DNA of 8,250 nt from contig USBV01000068.1 of NCBI GenBank assembly GCA_900553055.1, forward strand, positions 1-8,250. The letters are read 5' to 3'. Below, one piece after another: positions 1 through 7,800 of this stretch. Made by a program: the position numbers and the translations under genes. Position 1 is the stretch's first letter; the number at the start of each line of letters is the position of its first letter. The stretch is from an uncultured Phascolarctobacterium sp. Lineage in GTDB: Bacteria; Bacillota; Negativicutes; Acidaminococcales; Acidaminococcaceae. Below the pieces are notes generated by a model. The model searched no databases. It worked only from the letters and a program-made list of their open reading frames with translations, and was not told where the DNA came from.

Positions 1-1308
<1,308 letters not shown>

Positions 1309-1309
1309 T

Positions 1310-1338
1310 AGGCAGGCTGCTCCGCAGTCTGCCTTTTT
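1310..1338 (+). terminator. Intrinsic terminator of pyrG
   Basis: An 11-bp stem (1310-1320 with 1324-1334) has one G-T wobble and a 3-nt TCC loop, and its right arm runs into TTTTT (1334-1338). It begins 14 nt after the pyrG stop codon. The stem is GC-rich and complete, as in Rho-independent terminators. Confidence 0.9.
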
Positions 1339-1363
1339 CAGATGCGCTGGCAAGCGGCATCTG
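1339..1363 (+). other. Second hairpin in the sppA leader
   Basis: CAGATGC (1339-1345) and GCATCTG (1357-1363) are perfect 7-bp complements. GCT and AGC inside them add three more pairs around a GGCA loop, with one bulged G. The hairpin follows the terminator T-run directly and ends 17 nt before the sppA Shine-Dalgarno. It has only a short TTT behind it, so it is a poor terminator. It could be a leader structure or a backup stop. Confidence 0.5.
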
Positions 1364-1391
1364 TTTGTGAAGCAATGAAAAGGAGGTTTTT

Positions 1392-2348
1392 ATGCTTAAG
1401 AAAATTTTCATCAGTGCGGTGCTGCTTTTGGCAGTGCTGAGCTTTGTTATTTCCCTTTTAAAGGGTAATAATAATAGCGAAAAAACCGTTACCGTGCCCG
1501 ACCGCGTGGCTGTAATCAATATTGAGGGCACCATTGTGTGCGGTGCTGATAGTAAGGAGAATCTTTTTCAGCAGGCCAACGGCGTAACCAGTGGCACTAT
1601 TATGAAGCAGATTCGCGAGGCTGCCGCTGATGATAGCGTAAAAGCCTTGGTGCTGCGCATTGATAGTGGCGGCGGCAGTGCTACTGCTGCTGAAGAGGTG
1701 GGTCGCGAGCTGCTGCGCTTTAAGGAGCAAACACAAAAGCCCATCGTGGCAACCATGGGTAATACTGGAGCCAGCGCTGCTTATTGGATTGCTGCTTGTG
1801 CCAGCGATAAGATTTATGCCAATGCCACTACCTTAACCGGCAGCATAGGTGTGTATATGCCCTATATGAATACCGAAGAGCTGTTTAAGAAGATTGGTAT
1901 TACTAGCGACAAGATTAAGAGCGGTCCCTATAAGGATATTATGAGCAATGATCGCCCGATGACCACGGAGGAAAAGCAAATTCTGCAAAATATTGTGGAT
2001 GAGATTTATGACCAGTTTGTTTATACTGTGTCCGCTGGTCGTCGCATGGAAACCAGCAAGGTGCGCGCAATTGCCGATGGTCGCATTTACACTGGTCGTC
2101 AGGCTAAAAATATTGGCTTGGTGGACGAGCTGGGCGATTACTACGATGCTTTGGCTGCAGCTGGTACTTTGGCGAAGATTAAGCTGGGCAAGGATGGCCT
2201 GCCCCCTGTGAAGGAAAGAGAAAGACAACAGCCCTGGGAATATTTTTTGAGTGCAGAGATTGCTAATTTGATTAAAACCCAGGTGCTGCAGCAGCTGCCC
2301 AGCGGTTTGCTTGGAGCTGCTCCTGCTGTGCAAAATATGACGAGGTGA
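1392..2348 (+). CDS. sppA: Signal peptide peptidase SppA, 36K type (peptidase family S49)
   Basis: A membrane-anchored serine protease of family S49, which degrades signal peptides left in the membrane after secretion. Residues 5-23 form one N-terminal hydrophobic anchor with two Lys before it, so the catalytic domain should face outward. The Ser/Lys dyad is visible: Ser128 in TGASAAYW and Lys181 in SGPYKDIMS, 53 residues apart, matching the spacing in B. subtilis SppA. The C-terminal part carries the family's ADGRIYTGRQAKNIGLVDELG. Its 318 residues are close to the 36K-type length. The usual DSPGG near the oxyanion hole is IDSGGG here (residues 90-95), a Pro-to-Gly change. ATG 1392 is supported by AGGAGG (1381-1386) 5 nt upstream. 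The stop overlaps the next gene's Shine-Dalgarno, so the two genes form an operon. Confidence 0.95.
   Translation: MLKKIFISAVLLLAVLSFVISLLKGNNNSEKTVTVPDRVAVINIEGTIVCGADSKENLFQQANGVTSGTIMKQIREAAADDSVKALVLRIDSGGGSATAAEEVGRELLRFKEQTQKPIVATMGNTGASAAYWIAACASDKIYANATTLTGSIGVYMPYMNTEELFKKIGITSDKIKSGPYKDIMSNDRPMTTEEKQILQNIVDEIYDQFVYTVSAGRRMETSKVRAIADGRIYTGRQAKNIGLVDELGDYYDALAAAGTLAKIKLGKDGLPPVKERERQQPWEYFLSAEIANLIKTQVLQQLPSGLLGAAPAVQNMTR
2342..2348 (+). promoter_or_regulatory. Ribosome binding site overlapping the sppA stop codon
   Basis: GAGGTGA matches the 16S anti-Shine-Dalgarno well and contains the sppA TGA (2346-2348). It sits 6 nt before ATG 2355. This fixes the start of the downstream gene and suggests that its translation is coupled to that of sppA. 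Confidence 0.8.
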
Positions 2349-2354
2349 TGAGCT

Positions 2355-2921
2355 ATGCGGCGCAAAACCTTTGATGTGCTCTTTGAGCCGAGCACGGGTA
2401 TGGCGGTTTTGGTGAAGCAGCCCTGCCTATGGCGCAGTGCCTTTTACTTTACGCTTAGCGTGGGCTTTTTTACCGGCGTCATTACAAATAGCTGGCTCAT
2501 TGAGCAGTCCCTGCAGATTCGCTTTGCGATTATCATTTGCACTGTTTTGATAGCGGCAACGGCACTCAGCATTTATGGCTTTTTGATTCATGGCATTATG
2601 GAAACCTTTGGGGCGCTGGCGGGCGACTCCAAGGCCCTGATTTGCCTTTTGGGCTACACCACACTGCCCTTTTTGCTGCTGACGCCGGGGGCGCTACTGG
2701 CGGCTAAAATGGGCTTGGGCGGCTTGCCCTTGCTGGGCTGCGTTTTCTTAGCTGGCTGCTTATGGATGCTGTTTTTATTAGTGCGCACTCTGGAATCCGT
2801 CTATTTGGTGGATGCTGTGCGCGCGGCAGTAACACTGCTGTTTAGCCTGCTTTTGCTGTATATTGTGTTTGTATTACCGTGGCAGATTGGCTTTAAGCTG
2901 CTTAGCCTCAGCTTTTCATAG
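2355..2921 (+). CDS. Yip1-family integral membrane protein of unknown function
   Basis: A 188-residue, highly hydrophobic protein with about five predicted membrane segments: roughly residues 28-48, 57-79, 93-118, 123-144 and 158-178. The short N-terminal FDVLFEPSTG stretch before the first helix and the GYTTLPFLLLTPG segment in helix three look like bacterial Yip1-domain proteins (Pfam Yip1). No catalytic motif is visible. In eukaryotes Yip1 proteins act in vesicle traffic, but the bacterial members have no settled role, and I infer none beyond membrane location. It begins 6 nt after sppA with a Shine-Dalgarno overlapping that gene's stop, so the two are co-transcribed; a link to membrane protein quality control is only a guess. 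No clear terminator follows. Confidence 0.8.
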   Translation: MRRKTFDVLFEPSTGMAVLVKQPCLWRSAFYFTLSVGFFTGVITNSWLIEQSLQIRFAIIICTVLIAATALSIYGFLIHGIMETFGALAGDSKALICLLGYTTLPFLLLTPGALLAAKMGLGGLPLLGCVFLAGCLWMLFLLVRTLESVYLVDAVRAAVTLLFSLLLLYIVFVLPWQIGFKLLSLSFS

Positions 2922-2958
2922 CAAATACTGTGCGAGCCTGTAAAACTATTGGAGTATA

Positions 2959-2981
2959 CTATTTTTTGGTTGCTAAAATAG
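2959..2981 (+). other. AT-rich inverted repeat upstream of glpX (possible operator)
   Basis: CTATTTT (2959-2965) and AAAATAG (2975-2981) are exact 7-bp inverted repeats separated by 9 nt. The right half overlaps the candidate -35 box of the glpX promoter, a position where a repressor could act. In AT-rich DNA such a repeat can also occur by chance. Confidence 0.3.
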
Positions 2982-2998
2982 GCTGAAAGTGTCATAAT
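2970..2998 (+). promoter_or_regulatory. Candidate promoter of glpX
   Basis: TTGCTA (2970-2975) and CATAAT (2993-2998) are separated by exactly 17 nt, with four of six and five of six matches to the sigma-A consensus. The expected start near 3005 gives a leader of about 50 nt. The 134-nt gap between the membrane protein gene and glpX is long enough for a separate promoter. TAAAAT at 2974-2979 is an alternative -10 with a worse -35. Confidence 0.5.
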
Positions 2999-2999
2999 A

Positions 3000-3021
3000 A
3001 GGATAAGGTAATCCTGTTTTT
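3000..3021 (+). other. Weak hairpin plus T-run in the glpX leader
   Basis: AGGAT (3000-3004) pairs with ATCCT (3011-3015) around a 6-nt loop, and TTTTT follows one base later. A 5-bp stem with only two G-C pairs is too weak for a convincing terminator. It could be a remnant stop for the upstream operon or may mean nothing. Confidence 0.25.
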
Positions 3022-3055
3022 ATTGCATGGAATATATTAAGGAGTGATGTAAGTA

Positions 3056-4018
3056 ATGAACAGAGAGCTTTCTATGGAATTTGTACGCGTTACTGAGGCA
3101 GCAGCTATTGCCTGCGGTCGTTTGGTAGGCAGGGGCGACAAAAATGGTGCCGACGGCCTAGCTGTTGACGCTATGCGCGCTGCCTTTGATACTGTAAATA
3201 TTAACGGTACCGTTGTAATTGGCGAAGGCGAAATGGACGAAGCACCGATGCTTTATATTGGCGAAGAGGTTGGCGCAGGCGGACCGGCAGTGGATATTGC
3301 TGTTGACCCCGTTGAAGGCACCAATCTGGTAGCTAAGGGCCAACCCGGTGCGATTGCTGTTATTGCTATTGCTCCCCGTGGCTGCCTGCTGCATGCTCCC
3401 GATATGTATATGGATAAAATCGCTGTAGGCCCGCGTGCTAAGGGCTGCATCGATATTGATGCTCCCATGGCTGTGAACCTGGAGCGTGTTGCTAAGGCTA
3501 TGAACCGCAAGGTTGCTGATTTGAATGTTGTACTGCTGGACCGCGAACGTCATTATCCCATTATGAAACAAATTCGCGAGGCTGGCGCTCGTATTTCCCT
3601 GATTACTGACGGCGACGTTAACCCGATTGTAGAATGCTGCATCGAGGGTAGCGGCGTGCATATGTATGTTGGTAAGGGCGGCGCTCCTGAGGGCGTTTTG
3701 GGTGCTGTTGCCGTTAAATGTTTGGGCGGCGATATGCAAGCTCGCCTGTGCCCCGAGGATGATGCTCAGGTGCAACGTTGCCTGAAGATGGGCATCACCG
3801 ATGTTAACAAGGTGCTGACCTTGGATGACCTCGTTAAAGGCGATGACTGCATGTTCACTGCAACTGCTATTACCAATTGCAACATGCTGCACGGCTTGAA
3901 CTATTTCAATGATGGCGTTCGCACTCATACTATCTCCGCTCGCTATAAGACTGGCACTGTACGTTTTGTGGATGCAATCCATAGCTTGGATAAGAAGGTT
4001 CTGGCAGTAAAACTGTAA
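3056..4018 (+). CDS. glpX: Fructose-1,6-bisphosphatase, class II (GlpX type)
   Basis: Hydrolyses fructose 1,6-bisphosphate to fructose 6-phosphate and phosphate, the committed step of gluconeogenesis, in the cytoplasm. The 320 residues follow E. coli GlpX closely. GRGDKNGADG (Asp33), VIGEGEMDEAPMLYIGEE (Glu57), IAVDPVEGT (Asp84, Glu87, Thr89) and GKGGAPEGV (Glu212) correspond to the metal-binding and catalytic residues of the class. Length is slightly below E. coli's 336. ATG 3056 follows AAGGAG at 3039-3044, a spacing of 11 nt; an upstream in-frame ATG at 3047 is followed at once by TAA, so it cannot be the start. The gene has its own probable promoter and is followed by a palindrome and a terminator, so it is probably monocistronic. 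In B. subtilis glpX lies downstream of pyrG and directly before rho; here mfd takes the place of rho. Confidence 0.97.
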   Translation: MNRELSMEFVRVTEAAAIACGRLVGRGDKNGADGLAVDAMRAAFDTVNINGTVVIGEGEMDEAPMLYIGEEVGAGGPAVDIAVDPVEGTNLVAKGQPGAIAVIAIAPRGCLLHAPDMYMDKIAVGPRAKGCIDIDAPMAVNLERVAKAMNRKVADLNVVLLDRERHYPIMKQIREAGARISLITDGDVNPIVECCIEGSGVHMYVGKGGAPEGVLGAVAVKCLGGDMQARLCPEDDAQVQRCLKMGITDVNKVLTLDDLVKGDDCMFTATAITNCNMLHGLNYFNDGVRTHTISARYKTGTVRFVDAIHSLDKKVLAVKL

Positions 4019-4030
4019 GAAGTTCTATAG

Positions 4031-4131
4031 AGGCGAGCTATAAGGCATCATCTGCTTCGTTGCACCTTCTAGACGTACCTCTAGTACGCCGTCGTCGGTG
4101 CGCCTCGCATCTAATACCTTCTAGCTCACCT
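4031..4131. repeat. 101-nt imperfect palindrome after glpX (REP/MITE-like intergenic element)
   Basis: The stretch is symmetric about position 4081. The outer arms AGGCGAGCTATAAGG (4031-4045) and CCTTCTAGCTCACCT (4117-4131) pair except at two positions. The inner arms CGTAC (4074-4078) and GTACG (4084-4088) pair perfectly around a CTCTA loop. GGTGC at 4097-4101 complements GCACC at 4062-4066, with interrupted pairing elsewhere. It begins 12 nt after the glpX stop, has no T-run and carries no ORF. It looks like a mobile or dispersed intergenic repeat that may also protect the glpX mRNA 3' end. A copy number above one is inferred, not seen. Confidence 0.7.
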
Positions 4132-4154
4132 AGTAAATTTGGTTAAATTTGTTT

Positions 4155-4160
4155 TATGAT
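4155..4160 (+). promoter_or_regulatory. Possible -10 box for mfd
   Basis: TATGAT matches TATAAT at five of six bases. No good -35 lies 16-18 nt upstream (TAGTAA at 4131-4136 is poor) and there is no extended -10 TG in the right place. Transcription would start near 4167, within the left arm of the terminator hairpin, giving a leader of about 54 nt. Weak evidence. Confidence 0.25.
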
Positions 4161-4161
4161 T

Positions 4162-4215
4162 TAGGGTATGAAAGTTGTTTTCATGCCCTATTTGGTGTTT
4201 TTGTTTTTATTTGTT
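4162..4215 (+). terminator. Intrinsic terminator between glpX and mfd
   Basis: A 12-bp stem (4162-4173 with 4179-4190) has one T-G wobble and a 5-nt loop. It is followed by a very T-rich tract (4191-4215) containing two runs of five T. It probably ends glpX transcripts. The tail stops 5 nt before the mfd start codon, which leaves no room for a separate promoter downstream of the hairpin. Confidence 0.8.
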
Positions 4216-4220
4216 GTTAT

Positions 4221-7200
4221 ATGGAAAATTTATTACTGCAACAGGTGGTGCGCATTGACGAGGTGCAGCGCGCTGCCGCTTGGCAAAAAGAAAAGCGTGC
4301 CTGTATTTTAACCGGGTTGGCTGGGAGCAGCAAGCCGGTCTTTTTTGCTGCCATGGATAAAATCCTGCAGGAAAAGGGAAGCATGGCCTTTATCACTGCT
4401 TCGCGCGAAGAGATTCGCGCTTATCGGCGGGAACTGAACTACTTCTATCCTAATTTGCCGATGCAGGAGCTTTATCCGATGAATTTGCCGCGCATTCATG
4501 TGGAAACGCAAAGCCTGGAGCTACAGGCAGGGCGTGCTGCTGCACTGCGCTTTTTGCAGGGCGAGGAGCGGGGCATTGTTTTTATAACGGCGGAGGCGCT
4601 GCAGCAAAAGCAGTTGCGCCCCAGCGGCCTAAGTGGGCAGCAGCTGCTATTAAAGGTGGGCGAGGAGCGCGAACAAAAGGATGTGCTTAAAGGCTTAATG
4701 GAGCTGGGCTATGAGCGCACGGATCAGGTGGATGCCATTGGTCAATTTTGCTTGCGTGGAGATATTTTGGATGTTTTTCCCATCAACTGTAATGCGCCCG
4801 TGCGCATCGAATGGTTTGATAACGAGCTGGACGCGATGCGCAGCTTTGATGTAAATAATCAGCGCAGCTTGAAAACGCTGCAGGAAATCAAGATTATGCC
4901 CCTCACGGTGGAGGGGGATGCTGTGTATGATGCCAGCGTTTTTGATTATTGTGCAGCAAGCACGCTGGTGGTGCTGGATGAACCGGTGCGCACCTTTGAG
5001 ATGCTGGAGAAGCTGGATAAGGAAAATAAGGCGGACGCAGCTGAATTATTTCCCAAGGATGAGCTGGTTGCAGCTTGCGCGCAAAACGGCGTACAGCTGG
5101 TTTCGGCGCTGGGGCACAGCTATTTAAAGGAGCTGCCCGCTTTAAGCATTCCTGTGCGCTCGGTATCTCCATATAACAAGAATACGAATCTTTTAGTTGA
5201 AGATTTGCATAACTGGCTGGCGGATAAGATTACGCCGGTGATTATGCTGTCGAGCAGCATTAAGGCGCGTGGCTTTGCCGATAATCTGCATAATTATGGT
5301 CTGAAGGGCGTTTATGCGCAAGAGGGCTTGCAGCCTGGCCAGGTAAATGTGATGTTTGGCGATTTGGACCATGGCTTTCGCTTTTGGGATACGCAATGGC
5401 TGCTCTTAACGGAAAATGATATTTATGGTATGCAAAAGCGCAAGCGCATGCACAGTAAAAATCAAGGCCAGCAGCTGCAATATTTTTCCGATATTAAGGT
5501 TGGTGACTACGTTGTCCACAAGGTGCACGGCATTGGTCGCTATATTGGCGTTGAAAATGTGGAGGTTGGCGGCATTCACCGCGATTATTTGCTCTTAGCC
5601 TACGCCGGTGATGATAAGCTCTATGTGCCGGTGGACCAGGTTAGCCTTTTGCATAAATATGTGGGCAGCGAGGGAGCGGTGCCACGCCTTTCCAAAATGG
5701 GTGGCACCGATTGGAAGCGCACCACGTCCAAGGCGGCCAAGGCAATTACGGAGCTGGCGGAGGAGCTTTTGCGCTTGTACGCTCAGCGCCAGATTGTGCC
5801 GGGGCACGCCTTTAGCCCCGATACCGAGCTGCAGCACGAGTTCGAGGAAGCGTTCCCCTATGAGGAAACGCCGGACCAGCTGAAGGCGATTGGCGAAATC
5901 AAGGCTGATATGGAAAAGCCCCAGCCGATGGAGCGCTTGCTGTGCGGCGACGTGGGCTACGGCAAGACCGAGGTTGCGATTCGTGCGGCCTTCAAGGCTG
6001 TGGTTGATGGCAAGCAGGTGGCTGTGATGGTGCCCACTACGGTGCTTGCGCAGCAGCATTTTTTGACCTTTAAGGAGCGCATGCGCAATTTTGGCGTGAA
6101 TGTGGAGATGCTGAACCGTTTTTGCAGCACTAAAGAGCAAAAGCGCATTTTGCAGGATTTAGAGGACGGCAGGGTGGATATTTTGATAGGCACCCATCGT
6201 TTGCTGCAGGCGGATGTGCAATTCCCCAATTTAGGCCTTTTGATTATCGATGAGGAGCAACGCTTTGGCGTTGCACAAAAGGAAAAGATTAAAAAATGGC
6301 GCACTGGCATTGATGTGCTAACGCTCAGCGCAACGCCTATTCCGCGCACGCTGCATTTAGCACTAGTCAACGGGCGCGATATGAGCGTGATTGAGTCGCC
6401 ACCGGAGGACCGCCTTCCTGTAGAAACGTATGTGAGCGAGTACAACGATGGCATGATTAAGGAGGCCATCGAGCGCGAGCTGCGCCGCGGCGGTCGCATC
6501 TATTATGTGCACAACCGCGTGAGCGGCTTGGAGGCGATTGCGACGCGCATCCGGCGCTTAGTGCCGGGCATCAATATTAAGCTGGCCCACGGCCAGATGA
6601 ATGAGGAGATGCTGGAGGACGCGATGATTACCTTCTACGAGGGTGGCTGCGATATGCTGCTGTGCACAACCATCGTAGAAAACGGCTTGGATGTACCGCT
6701 GGCGAATACGATTATTATCGATGGCGCGGAGAATTTTGGCCTATCCCAGCTGTACCAGATGCGCGGACGCGTGGGTCGCAGCTCACGCCTTGCCTACGCT
6801 TATTTCGTGTACAAGCCCAACAAGGCGCTCAGCGAAATCGCGGAAAAGCGCCTGCAGGCGATTCGCGATTTTACGGAGCTTGGTGCCGGCTTTAAGATTG
6901 CCATGCGCGATTTAGAAATTCGCGGTGCGGGCAATCTCCTTGGTAGCCAACAGCACGGGCATATCGTGGGCATTGGCTTTGCTGCCTACTGCGAGATGCT
7001 GGAGCAGACGATTAACCGTTTGAAAAACGGTAAGGTGGCTGTGCCCGAGCCAGAGCCGGTTTTGGAGATTCCGGCGGAGGCGTATATCCCCGATGATTAT
7101 ATTGCAGACCCGCGCTATAAGATGGAGATTTATCGTCGCTTGGCGGAGATGGAGTACGCGGAGCGCGACGATTTGCTGGATGAGATTATTGACCGCTTTG

Positions 7201-7517
7201 GTGAGCTGCCACCAGAGGTGGAGATGCTGTGGCGTTTGGCTTCGCTTAAGGGCTTGTGCCGCTTGATGCGCGTGCGCGGCATCAATGTGCGGTCGGGCAT
7301 GATTCGCATTACCTTTGGGGAGCAGGCGAATGTGAACACAGAGGTGTTCATGAAGCTTTTGACTACGCATAAAAACAGCATGAGCTTTAAAAACGGCAAG
7401 GAGAGCCAATTGTTGTATAAAACAAATGCATTAAAGGAAGAGCCACTAAAATGGCTAGAAAAGACATTGCCGCTATTAGCGCTTGGCAATAAGTTCAATC
7501 ATAAAGCGAGCAATTAG
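4221..7517 (+). CDS. mfd: Transcription-repair coupling factor Mfd
   Basis: An ATP-driven DNA translocase that removes RNA polymerase stalled at DNA lesions and recruits UvrA for nucleotide excision repair. Numbered from ATG 4221 (1098 residues), the N-terminal UvrB-like module has LRGDILDVFP at 178-187. The RNA polymerase interaction domain starts near 426 (KVGDYVVHKVHGIGRY). The motor shows Walker A GDVGYGKT at 576-583, DEEQ at 677-680, SATPIPRT at 703-710 and QMRGRVGR at 846-853. The translocation motif region GAGFKIAMRDLEIRGAGNLLG spans 888-908, and the C-terminal TRCF domain runs from about 955. It is somewhat shorter than E. coli (1148), mostly before the polymerase-binding domain. A TTG start at 4149 would add 24 residues through the terminator hairpin and is unlikely. 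ATG 4221 has no Shine-Dalgarno. The last codons and stop lie in a repeat element. Confidence 0.96.
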   Translation: MENLLLQQVVRIDEVQRAAAWQKEKRACILTGLAGSSKPVFFAAMDKILQEKGSMAFITASREEIRAYRRELNYFYPNLPMQELYPMNLPRIHVETQSLELQAGRAAALRFLQGEERGIVFITAEALQQKQLRPSGLSGQQLLLKVGEEREQKDVLKGLMELGYERTDQVDAIGQFCLRGDILDVFPINCNAPVRIEWFDNELDAMRSFDVNNQRSLKTLQEIKIMPLTVEGDAVYDASVFDYCAASTLVVLDEPVRTFEMLEKLDKENKADAAELFPKDELVAACAQNGVQLVSALGHSYLKELPALSIPVRSVSPYNKNTNLLVEDLHNWLADKITPVIMLSSSIKARGFADNLHNYGLKGVYAQEGLQPGQVNVMFGDLDHGFRFWDTQWLLLTENDIYGMQKRKRMHSKNQGQQLQYFSDIKVGDYVVHKVHGIGRYIGVENVEVGGIHRDYLLLAYAGDDKLYVPVDQVSLLHKYVGSEGAVPRLSKMGGTDWKRTTSKAAKAITELAEELLRLYAQRQIVPGHAFSPDTELQHEFEEAFPYEETPDQLKAIGEIKADMEKPQPMERLLCGDVGYGKTEVAIRAAFKAVVDGKQVAVMVPTTVLAQQHFLTFKERMRNFGVNVEMLNRFCSTKEQKRILQDLEDGRVDILIGTHRLLQADVQFPNLGLLIIDEEQRFGVAQKEKIKKWRTGIDVLTLSATPIPRTLHLALVNGRDMSVIESPPEDRLPVETYVSEYNDGMIKEAIERELRRGGRIYYVHNRVSGLEAIATRIRRLVPGINIKLAHGQMNEEMLEDAMITFYEGGCDMLLCTTIVENGLDVPLANTIIIDGAENFGLSQLYQMRGRVGRSSRLAYAYFVYKPNKALSEIAEKRLQAIRDFTELGAGFKIAMRDLEIRGAGNLLGSQQHGHIVGIGFAAYCEMLEQTINRLKNGKVAVPEPEPVLEIPAEAYIPDDYIADPRYKMEIYRRLAEMEYAERDDLLDEIIDRFGELPPEVEMLWRLASLKGLCRLMRVRGINVRSGMIRITFGEQANVNTEVFMKLLTTHKNSMSFKNGKESQLLYKTNALKEEPLKWLEKTLPLLALGNKFNHKASN

Positions 7518-7690
7518 TTATCAGCATAGTCGCGGTGATTTTTATAACGCGAATTTCGTGGGGTACAATGACGAAGCTGCGGTGTCCAATCTGTTCGTAG
7601 AAAGCGTTAGGTTTTCGAAACGCTTGCTTCTATTGTGCCAGCCACTCATTCGCTAAAAATCACAGCTCCCTTGCTGATAAACTAATTGCT
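7509..7690. mobile_element. 182-bp MITE-like palindromic element overlapping the mfd stop
   Basis: The ends are inverted copies. AGCAATTAGTTATCAGCA (7509-7526) is the reverse complement of 7672-7690 except for one extra base. Pairing then resumes inwards: GGTGATTTTTA (7534-7544) against TAAAAATCACAG, GCGAAT (7549-7554) against ATTCGC (7648-7653), and ACAATGACGAAGC against GCTTCTATTGTG. The centre folds by itself through AAGCGTT (7602-7608) and AACGCTT (7619-7625). No transposase or ORF is inside, so it would be non-autonomous. No clear target duplication is visible. The mfd TAG (7515-7517) lies in the left terminal repeat. As the only structure after mfd, it may also act on the mRNA 3' end. 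Confidence 0.7.
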
Positions 7691-7704
7691 AGTTTAAACT
7701 GATT

Positions 7705-7710
7705 TATAAT
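7705..7710 (+). promoter_or_regulatory. Candidate -10 box for the downstream flippase gene
   Basis: A perfect TATAAT lies 15 nt after the palindromic element. The matching -35 position (about 7681-7687) falls in the right terminal repeat and reads roughly CTAATT, a poor match. The expected start near 7717 would give a leader of about 84 nt. Confidence 0.35.
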
Positions 7711-7732
7711 CTGGTTTGCAGTGAAACTTAAA

Positions 7733-7748
7733 TTGATAACTAATTACT
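7733..7748 (+). repeat. Third copy of the element's terminal motif
   Basis: TTGATAACTAATTACT differs at two of 16 bases from the reverse complement of 7510-7525. It is also a near-direct repeat of the right end, 7675-7690, apart from that copy's extra A. It lies 42 nt beyond the element, so it may be a remnant of a second or nested copy, or a true outer end. Confidence 0.5.
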
Positions 7749-7800
7749 AGCATTAGATGTTTAGTTTTCATGTTTACTTTTAGAAAGAAGGTGAAGGCAG

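Noticed and set aside
1833..2333. A 166-codon minus-strand open frame within sppA
   Set aside because: Shadow of the conserved S49 peptidase gene; low-complexity composition and no ribosome site supporting it.
2953..2960. Perfect 8-bp palindrome AGTATACT after the Yip1-type gene
   Set aside because: Too short to be a terminator or a convincing operator alone; expected by chance at this AT content.
3158..3982. A 274-codon open frame on the minus strand inside glpX
   Set aside because: It lies wholly within a highly conserved glpX reading frame, its translation resembles no family I know, and it is explained by codon bias in the sense gene.
4149..4220. 24-residue N-terminal extension of Mfd from a TTG start
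   Set aside because: It would be encoded through the terminator hairpin and the T-rich tail, has no ribosome site, and reads as a hydrophobic stretch not expected for Mfd.
5595..6499. Two overlapping minus-strand open frames of about 180 codons within mfd
   Set aside because: They cover the helicase motifs of Mfd on the other strand. Their composition is typical of antisense shadows and they overlap each other.
7518..7800. Possible small gene or RNA in the 283-nt gap after mfd
   Set aside because: The gap is explained by the palindromic element, a third terminal motif and the next gene's leader. No ORF with a ribosome site and no tRNA-like fold was seen.
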